NCBI GenBank assembly: GCA_014529385.2
Contig: CM043969.1
Span: forward strand, 26,805,946-26,869,945
DNA length: 64,000 nt
From: Adiantum capillus-veneris
Lineage: Eukaryota; Streptophyta; Polypodiopsida; Polypodiales; Pteridaceae
Direction: 5' to 3'
The notes under the pieces were generated by a model. It saw nothing but the letters and a program-made list of their open reading frames with translations, searched no databases and was not told the origin of the DNA. The position numbers were made by a program, and so were the translations under genes. Below are positions 25,822 through 38,469 of the stretch, in pieces; position 1 is the first letter of the stretch; the number at the start of each line of letters is the position of its first letter.

Positions 25822-28800
25822 TCATGTCTCTAGCTCATCTGTTTGATCATTATCATCGGAGGTGGCGGCTGATGGTGTGTCCTCATCTGGAATGTCAATA
25901 GGTGGAGCCTGGTCAAATTGAAGAAAATAAGGTTTAAGTCGCCAACCATTTATCCTGGTTTTATGAAGTTTTCCATCAGCCTCCATAAGCTGGTAGCTTC
26001 CATTGGCATACTTTTTCCTGACGATGAAAGGACCTTCCCATCGGAGTAGGAGTTTCTTATCCTTGCGCGTGTCGAAGCGATTGTCGTAGCGGAGCACCAA
26101 CATTCCTTTCTTCAATTCTTTTTTCCGGAGATGCTCGTTAAAGCTAATCCATCTATGCTCTGCTTGTGCTGCATAATAATTTATTGCTTCTTCTCTGTCC
26201 AGCTGCAGTCTTTCCAAGTTGATGATGTGATCTCTCAAATGCATGTTGGGCTGTTGAAGCTGGCTTGCCATTACTCTGAGACTTTGTAGTTGCACTTCAA
26301 TGGGCAAGATTGCTTCCTTACCAAATACTAGATGATACGGTGTGAATCCCAAGGATGTACGAAATGAAGTTCTGTAGGCCCATAAAGCTGGTAGTAGATA
26401 CTTATCCCAGTCTCCAGGATGATTGTTTACCTGCTTGGTATTAATTTTAGAAACCATTCCATTTACCTTTTCAACTAGGCCATTACATTGAGGGTAATAT
26501 GGTGAAGAGTGCCTCCTTGTAATGCCCAGTTTCTGCATTAATTCTCCTACCAAGTCTGCTCTGAAACCTGGCCCTCTATCAGAGATGATCTCTAAAGGTG
26601 TGCCAAACCTACAACATATGTGCTCGTAGATAAATTTAGCTACCTCTACCGCTATGATTCTAGTGGTGGCTGTAGCCTCTGCCCATCTAGTCATGTAGTC
26701 GACCCCCATGATAATGTAGAATTTTCCTGAGTTGGCCCTAGGTAATGGCCCAATGGCATCGATACCCCATTTTTCAAATGGGCCATATGAGAGAATAGGT
26801 GTCTGTGGTTCAAGCATAAGTGACCTAGTGCCGGCCTTTTGACACAACTTACATGTTTTGCACCAGTGGTGTACATCACGGTTGAGGCTAGTCCATATGA
26901 AGCCTGCCTGCAAGATTTTCCTACTTGTTATGTCTAGGGCAAAGTGACCACCACAAACCCCGTCGTGATAGCTAGCAATTACTCCTGTGATTTCCTGAGA
27001 GAGAGGGACCTTCCTGAGTATTTGGTCCTTACCCTTACAGTACAAACCGTCATTGATGAGTCGATACCTTGTGGCCTTCCGCGTCAGCCATTGCTTCTGT
27101 CCCTTTGTTAAATCTGATGGGCATTCCCCTGTTTCCAAAAAACGCATGATGTTAGGCAAGGCATCACTTCCTTGAAATAGAGGGAGCTTTAGTTTTATTG
27201 CTCCAACCACCACTTCCTGTAGTCTTTCACTTGCTAGGGCATCTGCTTCTTGGTTTTGAGCCCTTGGGATATGGTGTATTTGAACTTCTTCAAACTTACC
27301 CAACAAGGTTTTTACACCACTTAAGTGAGTCCTTAAACTAGGATTCTTGCATGTCCATGCTCCATTTACTTGCCTTACCAGAAGTAGAGCATCCCCAAAT
27401 ACATTAAGATGTTGTACACCTTGCGAGACGCACCATTGTAGACCCTTGGTTAGTGCTGCATACTCAGCTTCATTGTTAGAATGTGAATCTAACAATTGGC
27501 CCAACGAAAATACCTTTGTTCCTTTGTCGTCAAAGACCACTATGCCTGCAGCTGCTTTGTCGGACGCTCGCTTGTAGGCTCCATCAAAGTAGAGAGAGTA
27601 TGCTCCTTCTACCGTCGGTGGTACTGGAGGTAATCGGACTTCTCCTTCCTTAGATTGCTTCTCCTTCCTTTCAAAGACTTGGTAGGTCATGAGTCCCCCC
27701 AAACTTGCCCTTGTCGTGCTTTCTACCTGTACCGTGTAGTCAAACTCTTGCAGACGAACTAGCCATTTAGTAATTCTAGCAGACACATCCATGTGTTGTA
27801 CAACATAGGGAAATATTTCATCCGTGGTTAGAATCACAAATTGCTTAGGCAGCAAATATGACCTAAACTTTGTAGTTGCAAATCTAAGAGCTAGGACTAA
27901 GTGTTCCACATGGGTGAAACCTTTCTCTCCTTCTGTCATCATTCGACTAGAGAAGTAGATTGGCCTCATGAAAGATGTCGTCGTATCCTTTTGGAGTAGC
28001 ATAGCCCCCAATTAGTCATCACCAACACTTGAGGTGACATAGAATTTTTCATCCCACTTAGGTGGTGAGATAGTTGGCAGAGTGGCTAAGACCTCCTTTA
28101 CCTTGTTGTAGTGATGTTCGCTTTCCTCGTCCCAAGTGAAAGTTGATCTTTGAGTGAGTTGTTGCAGTGGTAGAACAAGTTGTGATAGTAGATGTATGAA
28201 TCTACTTAAGTAACTCACCTTCTGTAGAAAAGAGACCAGTTGACGTGCGGTCGTTGGTGAAGGTAGGGCTATGAGTGCGGACACCTTACTTGGGTCGGCG
28301 TTGATACCTTTTGCTGAAATTTCATGGCCTAGTAGAATGACTTTACTTTCCCCAATGTGACATTTATCCACATTTAATTGCCCGCCTAGGCTCTGCAACC
28401 TGGCCAAACCTTCAGTTACCTTTTCTAAATGTGAAATACGGGAGCTATATATACAAAAATCATCAATGAACACTCTTATGGATGTTCCAAAGAACGGTTG
28501 AAAAATATATGTGACATATCTTTGGAATGCGGCAGGTGCATTTGTGAGACCAAATAGCATAACCCTGTATGCAAAACAACCCCATGGCGTGATAAAAGTG
28601 GTTTTTAGCTGATCTTCCAAGGCTATGCGTATTTGAAAGTATCCAGAATAACCATCACAGACGGTATAGCATTCAAAACCCGCTACTTCATTCATAATTT
28701 CATCCAAGAAAGGGAGAGGAAAGCGGTCTCTCTTTGTAGCTGCATTTAGTGGTTTGTAGTCAACACAGACCCTCCACTTACCATTCTTTTTAGGCGTCAC

Positions 28801-29700
28801 CACTATGGGTGACACCCATTCCGAGTTTTCTACAGGATAGATGAATCCCACCTCCAGCAATTTCCTTACCTCGGCCAAGAGTGCCTTTTCTTGTATGACC
28901 CCCAGTCGTCGTAGCTTTTGCACAACTGGTTTTACCCCTTCCTTCAGCTTAATATGATGTTCCACCACTGTAATGCCTGTGATTCTTTCATAGTTGTCAA
29001 TGAACAGGTTAGGAAATCCCATCAACATTTGCAAAAAACTATCTTTCTCCTCAAGTGTTAATTCCGTAGACAACATACCCTTCAACCTACTTCCTCCTAG
29101 GCCAGGTGATTTGCTCTCCTCTTCATTGGGTTGCCCTTTTGGTGATGGATCACCATTTGTGCTTACCCTTTGTGGATCCTTCATAATGATACCCATCACA
29201 TCAATGGAATTGTCACTTTCGTCGTTGGATGTGGTCTCCTCCTCAGAACTGGAAGATTCGCTAGTGGTTTCATCTGCCGATGTTTCCAAATTCATTTGCT
29301 TCTGCTTGCCAATCCTCATGTCGTAGTAGATTGTCTCCCCTTTCTTACCGGTCATGCGTAGAAGGCCAGTACCCCAGTCCTGTTTTGCTTTCATGGCCAT
29401 CAACCATGGCCTTCCCAAAATTAGTGGATAGCCCTCCCCCTTAGTAGGCATTACAAAAACATCTACCTCTACCTCAGTGTTGAAAGCTTTGATTTTCACG
29501 GCACTTACCACACCCACACACTTTACTTTTGCGTTGTTTGCCATCTTTGCCTTGCATGGAGAAGGCCTGTCAACCTCGAGCCCTAATTGAAGCATCATAG
29601 CTTTGCTCATTACACAGATTTGTGCACCTCCATCAATGTAGGTGTTTCCAACCCTCTTTCCTTTTATGTTTACGTCGACAATGGAAGGATGTCATCCATG
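25822..29700 (-). CDS. pol: Inner element pol: protease, RT, RNase H, second RNase H, integrase (one stop)
   Basis: A single frame carries the retropepsin end (active site I-D-G-G-A-Q, about 29650-29630; G-R-P-W-L). RT follows (S-P-I-V-V-T-P-K-K, F-I-D-D-F near 28460), then the RT-linked RNase H (L-G-A-M-L-L-Q-K-D). A second, archaeal-type RNase H has D-E-D residues visible in Y-F-D-G-A-Y, N-N-E-A-E-Y and F-G-D-A. Integrase has its zinc finger, D (I-D-A-I-G-P), D (S-D-R-G-P-G-F) and E (V-E-K-V-N-G), and the frame ends in a GPY/F-like module (W-E-G-P-F). One TAA at 28012-28014 breaks the frame between RT and RNase H. Longest pieces are 532 and 729 codons. The frame is -1 relative to gag and overlaps its end. 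Two RNase H domains place it in the Tat group. Confidence 0.92.
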
Positions 29701-31106
29701 TTGCATCCCGAAATTGCTCCGGCTACCTTTGTTTTGGAGCGTCTTGTACTTACCATTTTAGACCATTGTCGCCTTACTTTTGGTGCAAGATGTAGCAGCT
29801 GTGGCCATGTAATCTTCGGTCCTTGCTCTGCCACATCCAATGTTAGATCATAGGGCTTAGAACTTTCCCCTAGCTTGAAGTCGATGATGCCCAATTTCCG
29901 TCGTGGCCTGGATGGCCTCTTGCTAGTTTCTCCTCTCATGCTTCTCTCATCATCTGATTGTGTAGCTTTCTCCCTCCTAGCTCTTTTCACAGTCATGGCT
30001 TCAAGTGGTTCTAAAAAGGTTACCTTCTCCTTACCCTTGTCCCTCTCCTTTGCTCTGGGTGGATCCACTACTATGGCTTTTCCTTTCTCTTCTAGCCCTA
30101 TGATGTTTACAGGGCGATCAGGTGGTGGGGCTGGTGGAAGAGGTGGGATGGATGCTTGTAGTGGTTTCTGGGGTGGACGTAGAATTTGTGTTGGTGGGGT
30201 TGGTGCTCGGGGTGGGGGTGTTCTTTCTCTAGGGGGTGACAATTGGTTCCTCCTACCTCCTCTATTATAGTTTTGTCGTGGTTTGGGACAGTAGTACATA
30301 CCGTGACCGTCTTCTCCGCAGTTGTAGCAATGATACTCCCTGTTTTGTCGTCGTGCTCTTCCAGGGTCTTGATCTCTTTCTTGACTCCTCCCTTGTTGTA
30401 TTAAGTGGACAGACAAATTCTGCAGTTGGTCAGTAATATAGGCCAACATATCTTGTTGGTTATCTCTTACCCCAAGAGCCGGTGGTGGTGGTGGAATGGT
30501 GGTTGTCGTAGTTGCTGGTCGACACAATGTTCCTGCTTCTGCTGACTCGGTTTCTTTGGCTTTCATTCGCAGCTTCTTGTCCTTAAGGCGAGCAATCTCA
30601 ACGGCTAACTCGTACGTAGCTGGGAATCTACCTTTCACCTTCTCCTTGAGAAGCGGCCATAAGCCATGCGTGAACAGATCTTTTTTTAGGAAATCGGGTG
30701 CAGCTTCCCCCCTAGCCAATGACTCAACCCACCGTTCCCACAAATCCACAAATTTGGACTCATAGGTGGCATATTCTAAAAGACCCTCCTGCTTCAAGTC
30801 TCTCAACTTGTCCCACAACTTTTCTGAAGTGGTACCTCCCCCAAAGCGCCTCTTAAAAGCGGTTTTGAAGGGTTCCTAGTCATCCTTGGTTGCTTGTGGA
30901 AGTGCATTGTACCACGATCTAGCTTCTAGCTTCATGAGATGCTTAAAGATTCTAACCCAGGATTCATCCGTATCTTTGTTGCTCACTACACATGCTACTT
31001 CAAAGTCATCTAGGAAGTCTGTTACCAAATCCTCCCCCTCCTTTCCTTTAAATGTTGGAAATGCTACACTTGCCATGATTACTGAGAGAGAGCTAGAAAG
31101 ACACAC
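29670..31106 (-). CDS. gag: Inner element gag (one TAG stop)
   Basis: The likely start is the Met at 31074-31076 (M-A-S-V-A-F-P-T-F). The retrotransposon gag domain spans about 31060-30660, with W-Y-N-A-L-P and L-W-E-R-W-V-E-S-L. A proline-rich linker follows. The zinc knuckle C-Y-N-C-G-E-D-G-H-G-M-Y-Y-C (C-x2-C-x4-H-x4-C, intact) is at about 30330-30290, and a basic tail ends at 29670. A TAG at about 30876-30878 interrupts the gag domain; the frame is otherwise open. Gag forms the particle and binds RNA. Pol starts in the -1 frame within the last codons, which could be programmed frameshifting or a later indel. Confidence 0.9.
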
Positions 31107-31159
31107 TACTTAACTTGCAAAAGTTTTTTTCTTCTTTACAAGGAGGCGTGTATACCCTC

Positions 31160-31836
31160 TTATACTAGGACATAGATTAAAACTTCAAACGGTACATTGC
31201 CTTGTACCAAAGGTAGGACAAATGGTTGATCTGATGCCAGAACCTCAAAAAATCGCTCCCCACCCAGCATGGTGTCAATGACGTGCTGGTAGTGAGCCTT
31301 CAAATCCAGTATTACCTTGATTGAGCATACACGTGTTGGTATGTGTGATCTGTCTTGAGGTAGGTTGTACTGATTCATGTGAAGCTTAGAGGTGCTTAGT
31401 CATTGTCCAAGCTTGTGGGAGAGGGTGGTGTTCTTTCCTGAAACAAACTCAGTAGATCCATAGTTTCTCTAGTGAGAGTGTGAGCCAATGATTCCGTTAT
31501 CTGTGCTGCAACATCAGGTGCGACTTGAAAATTGACTGTGATAATTACCTCGGTGACTTGAGTTACCCGATTCTCAAAGTAGAATAGTGTTGATTCTCTA
31601 TTGTGTAGAGCTCCTTCCATTTTGTTGTTGTGGGTTGGTTGTAGGTTGCGGACATGGTTTCGACCTTCTCCTTCTTCTTCTTGGCACTTGGCCTATGTAT
31701 ATCCACTGGGTTTGGCGTGTTGGTTGACTCTCCCACTACAAATCGATTACCGTTACGCCTGGCACTCGAGCTTCGATGGAGATGCGGAGTTCGTCTAGTT
31801 GTGCTTGGAGCTCTTCTTCTTCTGTCGTCCAATTAG
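31160..31836 (-). pseudogene. Leader region of the inner element with short ORFs upstream of gag
   Basis: Between the primer-binding site and gag are three minus-strand ORFs in different frames (31563-31832, 31396-31620 and 31160-31378; 89, 74 and 72 codons). The first is rich in R, S and T. The other two look protein-like (V-T-E-V-I-I-T-V-N-F; F-F-E-V-L-A-S-D-Q-P-F-V-L). Ogre/Tat elements often carry an extra ORF upstream of gag, and this could be a decayed or spliced one. I recognise no domain. Confidence 0.4.
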
Positions 31837-31897
31837 CAAATCCTGCTAGCCATTCATACATTCACAATAGTTTAGGGGTTTGGTTTCATGAAAAGAT

Positions 31898-31913
31898 CCT
31901 CAGTTGGGCACCA
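31898..31913 (-). promoter_or_regulatory. Primer-binding site of the inner element
   Basis: The minus strand reads TGGTGCCCAACTGAGG two bases after the LTR end. It begins TGG as required for pairing with a tRNA 3' CCA. The outer element has a similar site (TGGTGCCCGCC at 41485-41502). Confidence 0.85.
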
Positions 31914-31915
31914 AA

Positions 31916-32130
31916 TGACGGGAGCAAAGCGAACCCCGAACCCCGACGGCCTCTAAAACACCGGGGACCGAATGGCGCGCCTCGAGCCTGTCATGGTAAA
32001 GCAAACAGGGGGCACAACCTAGCTTCAACGGCTAGGACGCAAACAACACACCACCATAACAAAGTTTTCATCCAAGAGAGATGGATGCTTGGGAGTAATG
32101 ATGAAGAGGAAAGGGAATGAGACCAAGTGA

Positions 32131-32190
<60 letters not shown>

Positions 32191-33510
32191 GGGAGGGGGT
32201 AGAGTGAGGGAGGGGGTATAGCGGCTTAGTACTTAGGCACCACAAAAGGATGGCGAATCCGCACACCCTTCACACATACACAAGCTCACTCCAAAACACA
32301 AGACTAGGTGGCGATTCCGCACACCTCACATGGGCAAAACATTGCAAGAAAACATACTCACAAAACCTCAAGCTTTATTTAGAGAATTAGGCGATGAAAT
32401 GGGGAGCATAGGGTAGGGGAATGAGAAGGGAGAGAGTGGTAGAGCACATGGCGGATAGGTGGGAGTTGATGGCGAAGACTCGCACGAGGGTTATGGCCAT
32501 CATCCTTCATTTAGTTTCCCTTCATCTTCTATAGCCCACGGGTATAGAGGTCATGCTCAAGACGAGCATGGTGATTGCGGTGATGGTGATGGTGTGGGTG
32601 TGTGTGTGTGCACTAGGCACACACAGTGCATAGTGTACTCTTTGGTGATGGTGTGTGTCCTTAGTGTGATGGTGACCCCTCTTTATATAGGGGAGGAGGG
32701 GGGAGAAATTCTAGAATTTAGAAATAAAGAAATCATTATCTACATAGGCCATGTGACTGTGGGCCCCACTTGTCTGGTTGTGTGTATATGTGCCAGAACA
32801 ATAGTCTCATGAGAGAGAGACTAAGAGAGAGAGATGGGTTGATGAAAAAAAGTGAGAGGTGACATGGAGAATAAAGTAATTACAAGAGGGGAGAGAGGGG
32901 AGTGTGTTCAGAGGTGAATCTGTGTGCAGATGTGTGTGAACACAAGAAAAATCAGGTAACCACCGGGTGGGGATGGGTCTGTGGGCACCTTTTTCAATGA
33001 AACTGAGTGTGTGTGAGTGTGGGGGAGGTTATTTAGCTACAAGACAAGAGACATGGCGCCCTTTAGAGAGAGAGGGGGGTATTTGGGTCATAGGATATGA
33101 TAGGAGAGAGAAAGAGGGGGTGGGGTACACTATTTTGGAAGATAGGGTAAGTTGCATGTGAGTTAGGGTGCATTATTGGTGAGTTATAATGCATTATTGG
33201 TGAGAGGTGGGGTAGCTTGAGGAGAAAGGACAAGGGGAAGAGAGAGGGGGTTGACCTTTTGAGTGGAGGAGAGGAAAAGGGACACACGGCGGGGCAACAG
33301 TGAAGAAAAAGGAGGCAAGGTGGGGATGGGCTACCCCGCAGGCATGAGGTGGCCTATTTTACGTTTCTCATATATTTACATAATCATACTTTATTTTTTT
33401 CTTACTTTTTTCCAATGTCTTTTATCACTCCCTCCCTAAGAGGGGGTTTTCATGGGGTGGGGACGAGAGAAGAGGGGTATGGGAGCTTGGCTTGTGAAAA
33501 GCCCCCATCA
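31916..33510 (-). repeat. Inner element 5' LTR
   Basis: Near-identical to 24219-25793, with a longer (GA)n run at about 32129-32187. Confidence 0.93.
32681..32689 (-). promoter_or_regulatory. TATA box in the inner 5' LTR
   Basis: The minus strand reads TATATAAAG within CCCCTATATAAAGAGGGG, well placed inside the 5' LTR to drive element transcription. Confidence 0.65.
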
Positions 33511-33836
33511 GTGGCCCAGTTGCACTTGTTGCATGCACCCGCAATCACCTTCTAAGTTGAGACCGCCCGTTTCGAATGCTCATAACTCATGATGTATAAG
33601 TCCGATTCACAAGCTATAAAGCATGGCTGAAAATAATTATTAAAAACCATATTTTGGAGTCTTGAACAACCCAAAACATCAGCACTCAAGCTTGGAAAAA
33701 TACTTTGTACATGGATTTTTACAAGGCCACTTCGACCAAAACTTACAGGGTTATGTATACATATATACATGAGTCTAGTGGGCAAGCTTTTTGGAATGAC
33801 TTAGTGACTTCATGCTTATCCAAAAAACTCCTAACA
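33511..33836 (-). repeat. Outer element 3' LTR, proximal part
   Basis: Matches about 42410-42735 of the outer 5' LTR (shared block ATCACCTTCTAAGTTGAG). A G-rich polypurine tract (minus strand AAGCAAGGGGGGG, 33846-33858) lies just upstream of it. Confidence 0.9.
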
Positions 33837-34010
33837 TAGCTTGCAAACCCCCCCTTGCTTGCTTGATCATCCATGACAAGCAGAGGTTCCTAGGGTGAAT
33901 AACTATTTCATCCCATCCCCAGAAACCTCACATACATTCTCAGATGTCTCCACATTGTCTTCCTCTATTGATAGCATCTCATCTATCACAATTGTCATCA
34001 AACATGCCAA

Positions 34011-37000
34011 CTATTTCTTCAGTCTATAGACATTAACATGATATTTATGTTGTGCACCACTCAAATCAGCCAACTGATATGTGCCATTATCAAACTTCTT
34101 GACAACACTAAAAGGACCTTCCCATTTAATTTGAAACTTCTTCTGAAAGGTATTTTCCAGCTTACTATTGTATTGAAACACCAAATCACACTTTTCAATT
34201 TTCTCGTCCTCCGTGCATTCATTGGCTTTTAGTTGAGCCTTCTTTGATACTTCCTCATAGTAGCTCAAAGCTAAAACTCTGTCCAATTGCAAACATTGTA
34301 GATCCAACAGTCTTTTCTGCCAAGCATTTGTTTGCTCTTCATCTCCCAATGACAATAACTTGAGTGCAGGAATCTCCACCTCAATTGGCAATAAAGCTTC
34401 CTTGCCACCATAAACCAAGTGATAAGGAGAAAATCTTGTGCTCATTTTGATAGCAGTTCTGTAGACCCATAATGTCCATGGCAACTTTGAATCCCAATTT
34501 TCCCCATGTGTCTGGGTCATCTTTGTCAAGATCTTTACCAACTCTCCATTGAATCTCTCATTGAGACCATTGCATTGTGGATAATAAGGAGAATTGTACC
34601 TATGCTGTATATTGAGCTTCTCGCATAATAAATCAAACATCTCTCCTCTAAATCCTAGTCCTCTATCAGAAAGTAGTTCTAGGGGTACACCAAATATGCA
34701 GCATAAATGCTCATAAATAAATTTTCCCATCTCCTTACTGGTAATCTGTTTGACAGCTTGGCTTCTGCCCATTGTGACAAATAATCCACTGCTATCAAAA
34801 TGTAAGCATTTCTTTTGCTAGTCATATGTAAGGGTCCAATAGCATCAAGACTCCATTTTTCAAACACATCAAAAGCTAGAATTGTTTGTTGCGATTCGGG
34901 TTTCAAAATTCTCTTTCCCATCTTTTGGCAAGGCAAACACAACTTGCACCAATGATTAACATCACGTTGAATGCTTGGCCATACATAGCCTTCTTGCAAA
35001 ATTGTATCCAACATGATCTTCATGGCAAAATGGCCTCCACAAGATCCTTCATGATTATCTTCCAAAATCTTGTAAATTTCCTCTTTCCAAGGCACACGAT
35101 GCAAAATGAAATCACCTCCTTTCATATAAAGCACATCATCAATCATTTTCTATCTCCTAGATTTTCTTATAAACGTATACTTTTTAGAAGATGGTAAACC
35201 TTCATGTAGGACACCTATTAATAGAAATTCCGCTTCCTTTGATAACATGATATAAAGGAGCATCTGCCTTTAGCAAAAACACACAAGTGATCATTTCTTG
35301 GGCAACATCACGAGCTTCTTCATTTTGAGACCTCTCAATATGCTGCAAACTCCATGCTTCAAGCTTCTTGAGTAACACTTTCACATTGAAGCATAAATTC
35401 TTTAGTTTAGGATTCTTATTCTTCCATACTCCCAATACTTGATTTACGACCAGTAAGGCATCTCCTATGATCTACGAGTGTCTAATTCCCCATTGTAAGC
35501 AGATATGCAAACCACCTTTAAGAGCCATGTATTTTGCTTTATTGTTACTCTTTGCATCAAGTTTCAGCCCTTGTTTTCTTACAAGTTTTCCTTGTGCATC
35601 ATATATGACAATGCCTCGTGAAACAGCATCATGACTTCTTTGGTAAGAACCATTAAAGTATAACGAGTGAAGCATCAAAGATGGCAAGAGTCTTGAATTT
35701 CTTCTTCCACACCACCTCTTCTTTAACCAAAACAGGAGTGTCTTTATAAGCGAGTAAATATGCCAGGGTAGCTCGAGTACTCTCCTCCACCAAAAAGGTG
35801 AACTGAAACTCCTGGAGCTCAATAACCCATCTCATCACTGTTTTTGATATATTTGGATTATTGAACAGCCAGGGGGAAGCAATGAATAACTGGTAAGAAA
35901 TATCAATGACTTTTGCAGCAAATAGTGTCTGAATTGCCTGCAAGCATAAACCATACTGATCATCACCAATTCAATTTCAAAAAAATCTCTTTCATGAGGA
36001 GTGTTCACTCTGCTAGCATAATGAACAGGCTTCATATACTAAGATTCTTTTTCTTTTTGCAACAACATGGCCCCAATGGTATCATCTCTCACTGATGGGT
36101 TAACATAAAACTCCTTTTCCCAGTCAGGACCTTGCATAATAGGTAACGTACTCAAAACCTCTTTAACTTTGTCAAAAACATCATCACAATCATGAGACCA
36201 TTCCAAGGGATCATTCTTAATTTTTTACTGCAATGGATACAATAGTTGTGATGCCAAAGTTATGAAATGAAATAGATATTTAACCTTCTGTATGAAAGTG
36301 ACCAACTGTCTAGTATCTTTTGGAGATGACAGTAACAACAAAGCCTCCACTTTCTCTGGATCTTCTTCAATTTCGTTTTCTGAAATCACATGCCCAAGAA
36401 GCTTCACCCGTGGCTGTGACAAATGACATTCCTTAGGATTGAACTGACCCCCGCATTCATCATACCTTGCAAAATTCATTTCAAGCTTTTGAACATGCTC
36501 TTTCCTTGAACTGTATGCACAAAAATTATCTATGAACCCTTTGACAAACTTCCCAAGGAACGGGGTAAGGACCCAATCCACTTTCCTTTCAAAAGCTCCA
36601 GGCCCATTTGTCAATCCAAAAGGAAGGCAGCAAAAGCAGAAACAACCCCATGGCGTGATTGAAAGTAGTCTTTTTCCGGTCTTCAGGAGCAAGGATAAGT
36701 TGAAAATATCATGAATAACCATCACATACACTATATCTTTCAAAACCAGCCACTGCATCTAGAAGTTAATCAATGAAAGGCAAAGGGTACGGATCTTTCT
36801 TGGTCAGTGCATTCAATGGCTTGTAATCAACACAAACTCCCCAACGCCCATCTTTCTTCGAAGTGACCACTACAAGGCTCACCCATTCAGCATTATCAAT
36901 TGGCACAATGAACCCTGCATCCAATAGTTTATCCACTTCTTCCTGTAAATCATTCATCTTTCCTTACCCATCCTTCTTAATTTTGTCGTATTGGCTTTGT

Positions 37001-38440
37001 CCGTCAACTAGCTCGATCTTCACAAGATTTCCAACAAAACCCCTTATTTCTTGGTATGCAGTGATGAAAAGATTTGGAAACATGTCCAACATTTCTAAGT
37101 ACTTCCTTCTTTCTCCTTGAGTCAAATCAATACTCAACATATTTTGAATCAACTCTCTCTTCACTGGTAATTCCTGTTTAGGTTGCATCAACTCTTCAAG
37201 TTGCTCTAAACGGCTTGAAGCATTTATATTCCCTGATGATTGCAGCACTTCACTAAATTCTCTCTGTTCCTTGTCCAACAACAAAAATGACACTTCATCC
37301 TCATCATTGGAACCCAAAGGAGTGCTACTTTTTGAGTCTTCAGAACTATCATCGCTGGTAGTTTTGGATTCATCATTCTCACTCACATCTTCAAGTGCCA
37401 TAGGTTGTTTGGTAGTCATATCAAACACTCTCTTTTCACCCTTCTTGCCATGCACACCAATTGTGCCCTTGCCCCAATCTTGCACGGCACCAAAAACTCT
37501 CAACCAAGGTCATCCCAAAATGAGAGCAAAGGCTCCCAGACCAGCTGGCATAACATGAAAGTTTACCATAACCTTCACGTTAAAGACTTCGACTTCCAAA
37601 TTCTTGATCATTCCCAAACATTTCACTTTGGCATGGTTTGCTAATTGAATTCAAAACCCAGAGCTTCCGCATGTAATGAGACCCAGTCTCTCAACACATG
37701 ACTGTGTGATAACACAAACTTGAGCACCTCCATCAATGTAGGCTTCTCCCATGTCCACACCTTTAGGCCAAGCGTTCACCACAGGGCAGATGTCGGGTAA
37801 CTCTCCCACAGACAACACTCTGACTTGTCCATGCTTTGGCTCTTTCTCTGGATTCACTAATGACTTCCACTGCCATGTAAGTTTGGTCACCACATTCATC
37901 AACTGTCCAAAAGTAAAAATTACTTTCCTCCCAATCAGGTCTTCCTTTAAACTGTAAGCTATTTGGCCTTCTCCCAAAGGCCAATCTACCACTTCAAATT
38001 GTCTACGAGGTTTTCTCTTCCTCTTGGCTTAGGCATCTTCACCCTCCTTCTCCTTCCCTTCCTTTCTGCTAGGCCCTGGTGCGGCATAGCCTTCCTTCTC
38101 TCTTTTGCGCATTGGCAACACATCTGGGTCTTTCTTTTCAACCCGCACCATACCCACATGAACACCAGAGGTTGAGGCTTGATTTTCCTGCTCAATACCT
38201 CGATCTCCCCGTATATCCAACACATAATCATTAGCCTTGTTAGGAATCTATTAACGAAGTGGAAACACATCACATCCCATCCTTGCTGGCTTTGGACAAT
38301 AAGTGCTAATATGACCAAGCTCACCGCAATTAAACAAGTGGGGATGAACCTCCTCTGCGGCTCAAAACCGCCTTGTCCACGACCAACATTCACATTAGGC
38401 TGAGCTTCACATGCCTGAGCCATTCCTATACCACGTTGGT
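34011..38440 (-). pseudogene. Outer element gag C-terminus and pol, decayed
   Basis: Read from 38440 downward: a glycine/arginine-rich gag end; a zinc knuckle (about 38330-38290) with a 1-nt frame break; protease (I-D-G-G-A-Q-V, about 37745-37725); RT (37000-36225) whose catalytic motif reads F-I-D-N instead of Y/F-x-D-D (36535-36546). RNase H follows (36035-35653). The second RNase H (35700-35472) has Y-F-N-G in place of Y-F-D-G and N-N-K-A-K-Y in place of N-N-E-A-E-Y. Integrase spans 35146-34011 (C-K-L-C-L-P-C-Q finger, L-D-A-I-G-P, S-D-R-G, final W-E-G-P-F). Several stops and frameshifts separate the parts. The closest relative in the window is the inner element pol, but they are clearly different families. 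Confidence 0.9.
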
Positions 38441-38469
38441 GCGCCCAAGGTGTGTCGGACCATGGAAAG

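Larger units (their letters stand above)
24219..33510 (-). mobile_element. Inner Tat-like Ty3/gypsy element, nearly complete
   Basis: LTRs of 1,575 bp (24219-25793, 3') and 1,595 bp (31916-33510, 5') flank a minus-strand leader, gag and pol. The element has a primer-binding site, a polypurine tract and a TATA box in the LTR. The flanks GTCG (24215-24218) and GTGG (33511-33514) fit a 4-bp target duplication when compared with the uninterrupted LTR at about 42410. The two LTRs differ by about sixteen substitutions by eye plus a different GA-repeat length, so the insertion is fairly recent. Gag has one TAG, pol has one TAA, and gag and pol are in different frames, so this copy is probably not autonomous now. 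Confidence 0.93.
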
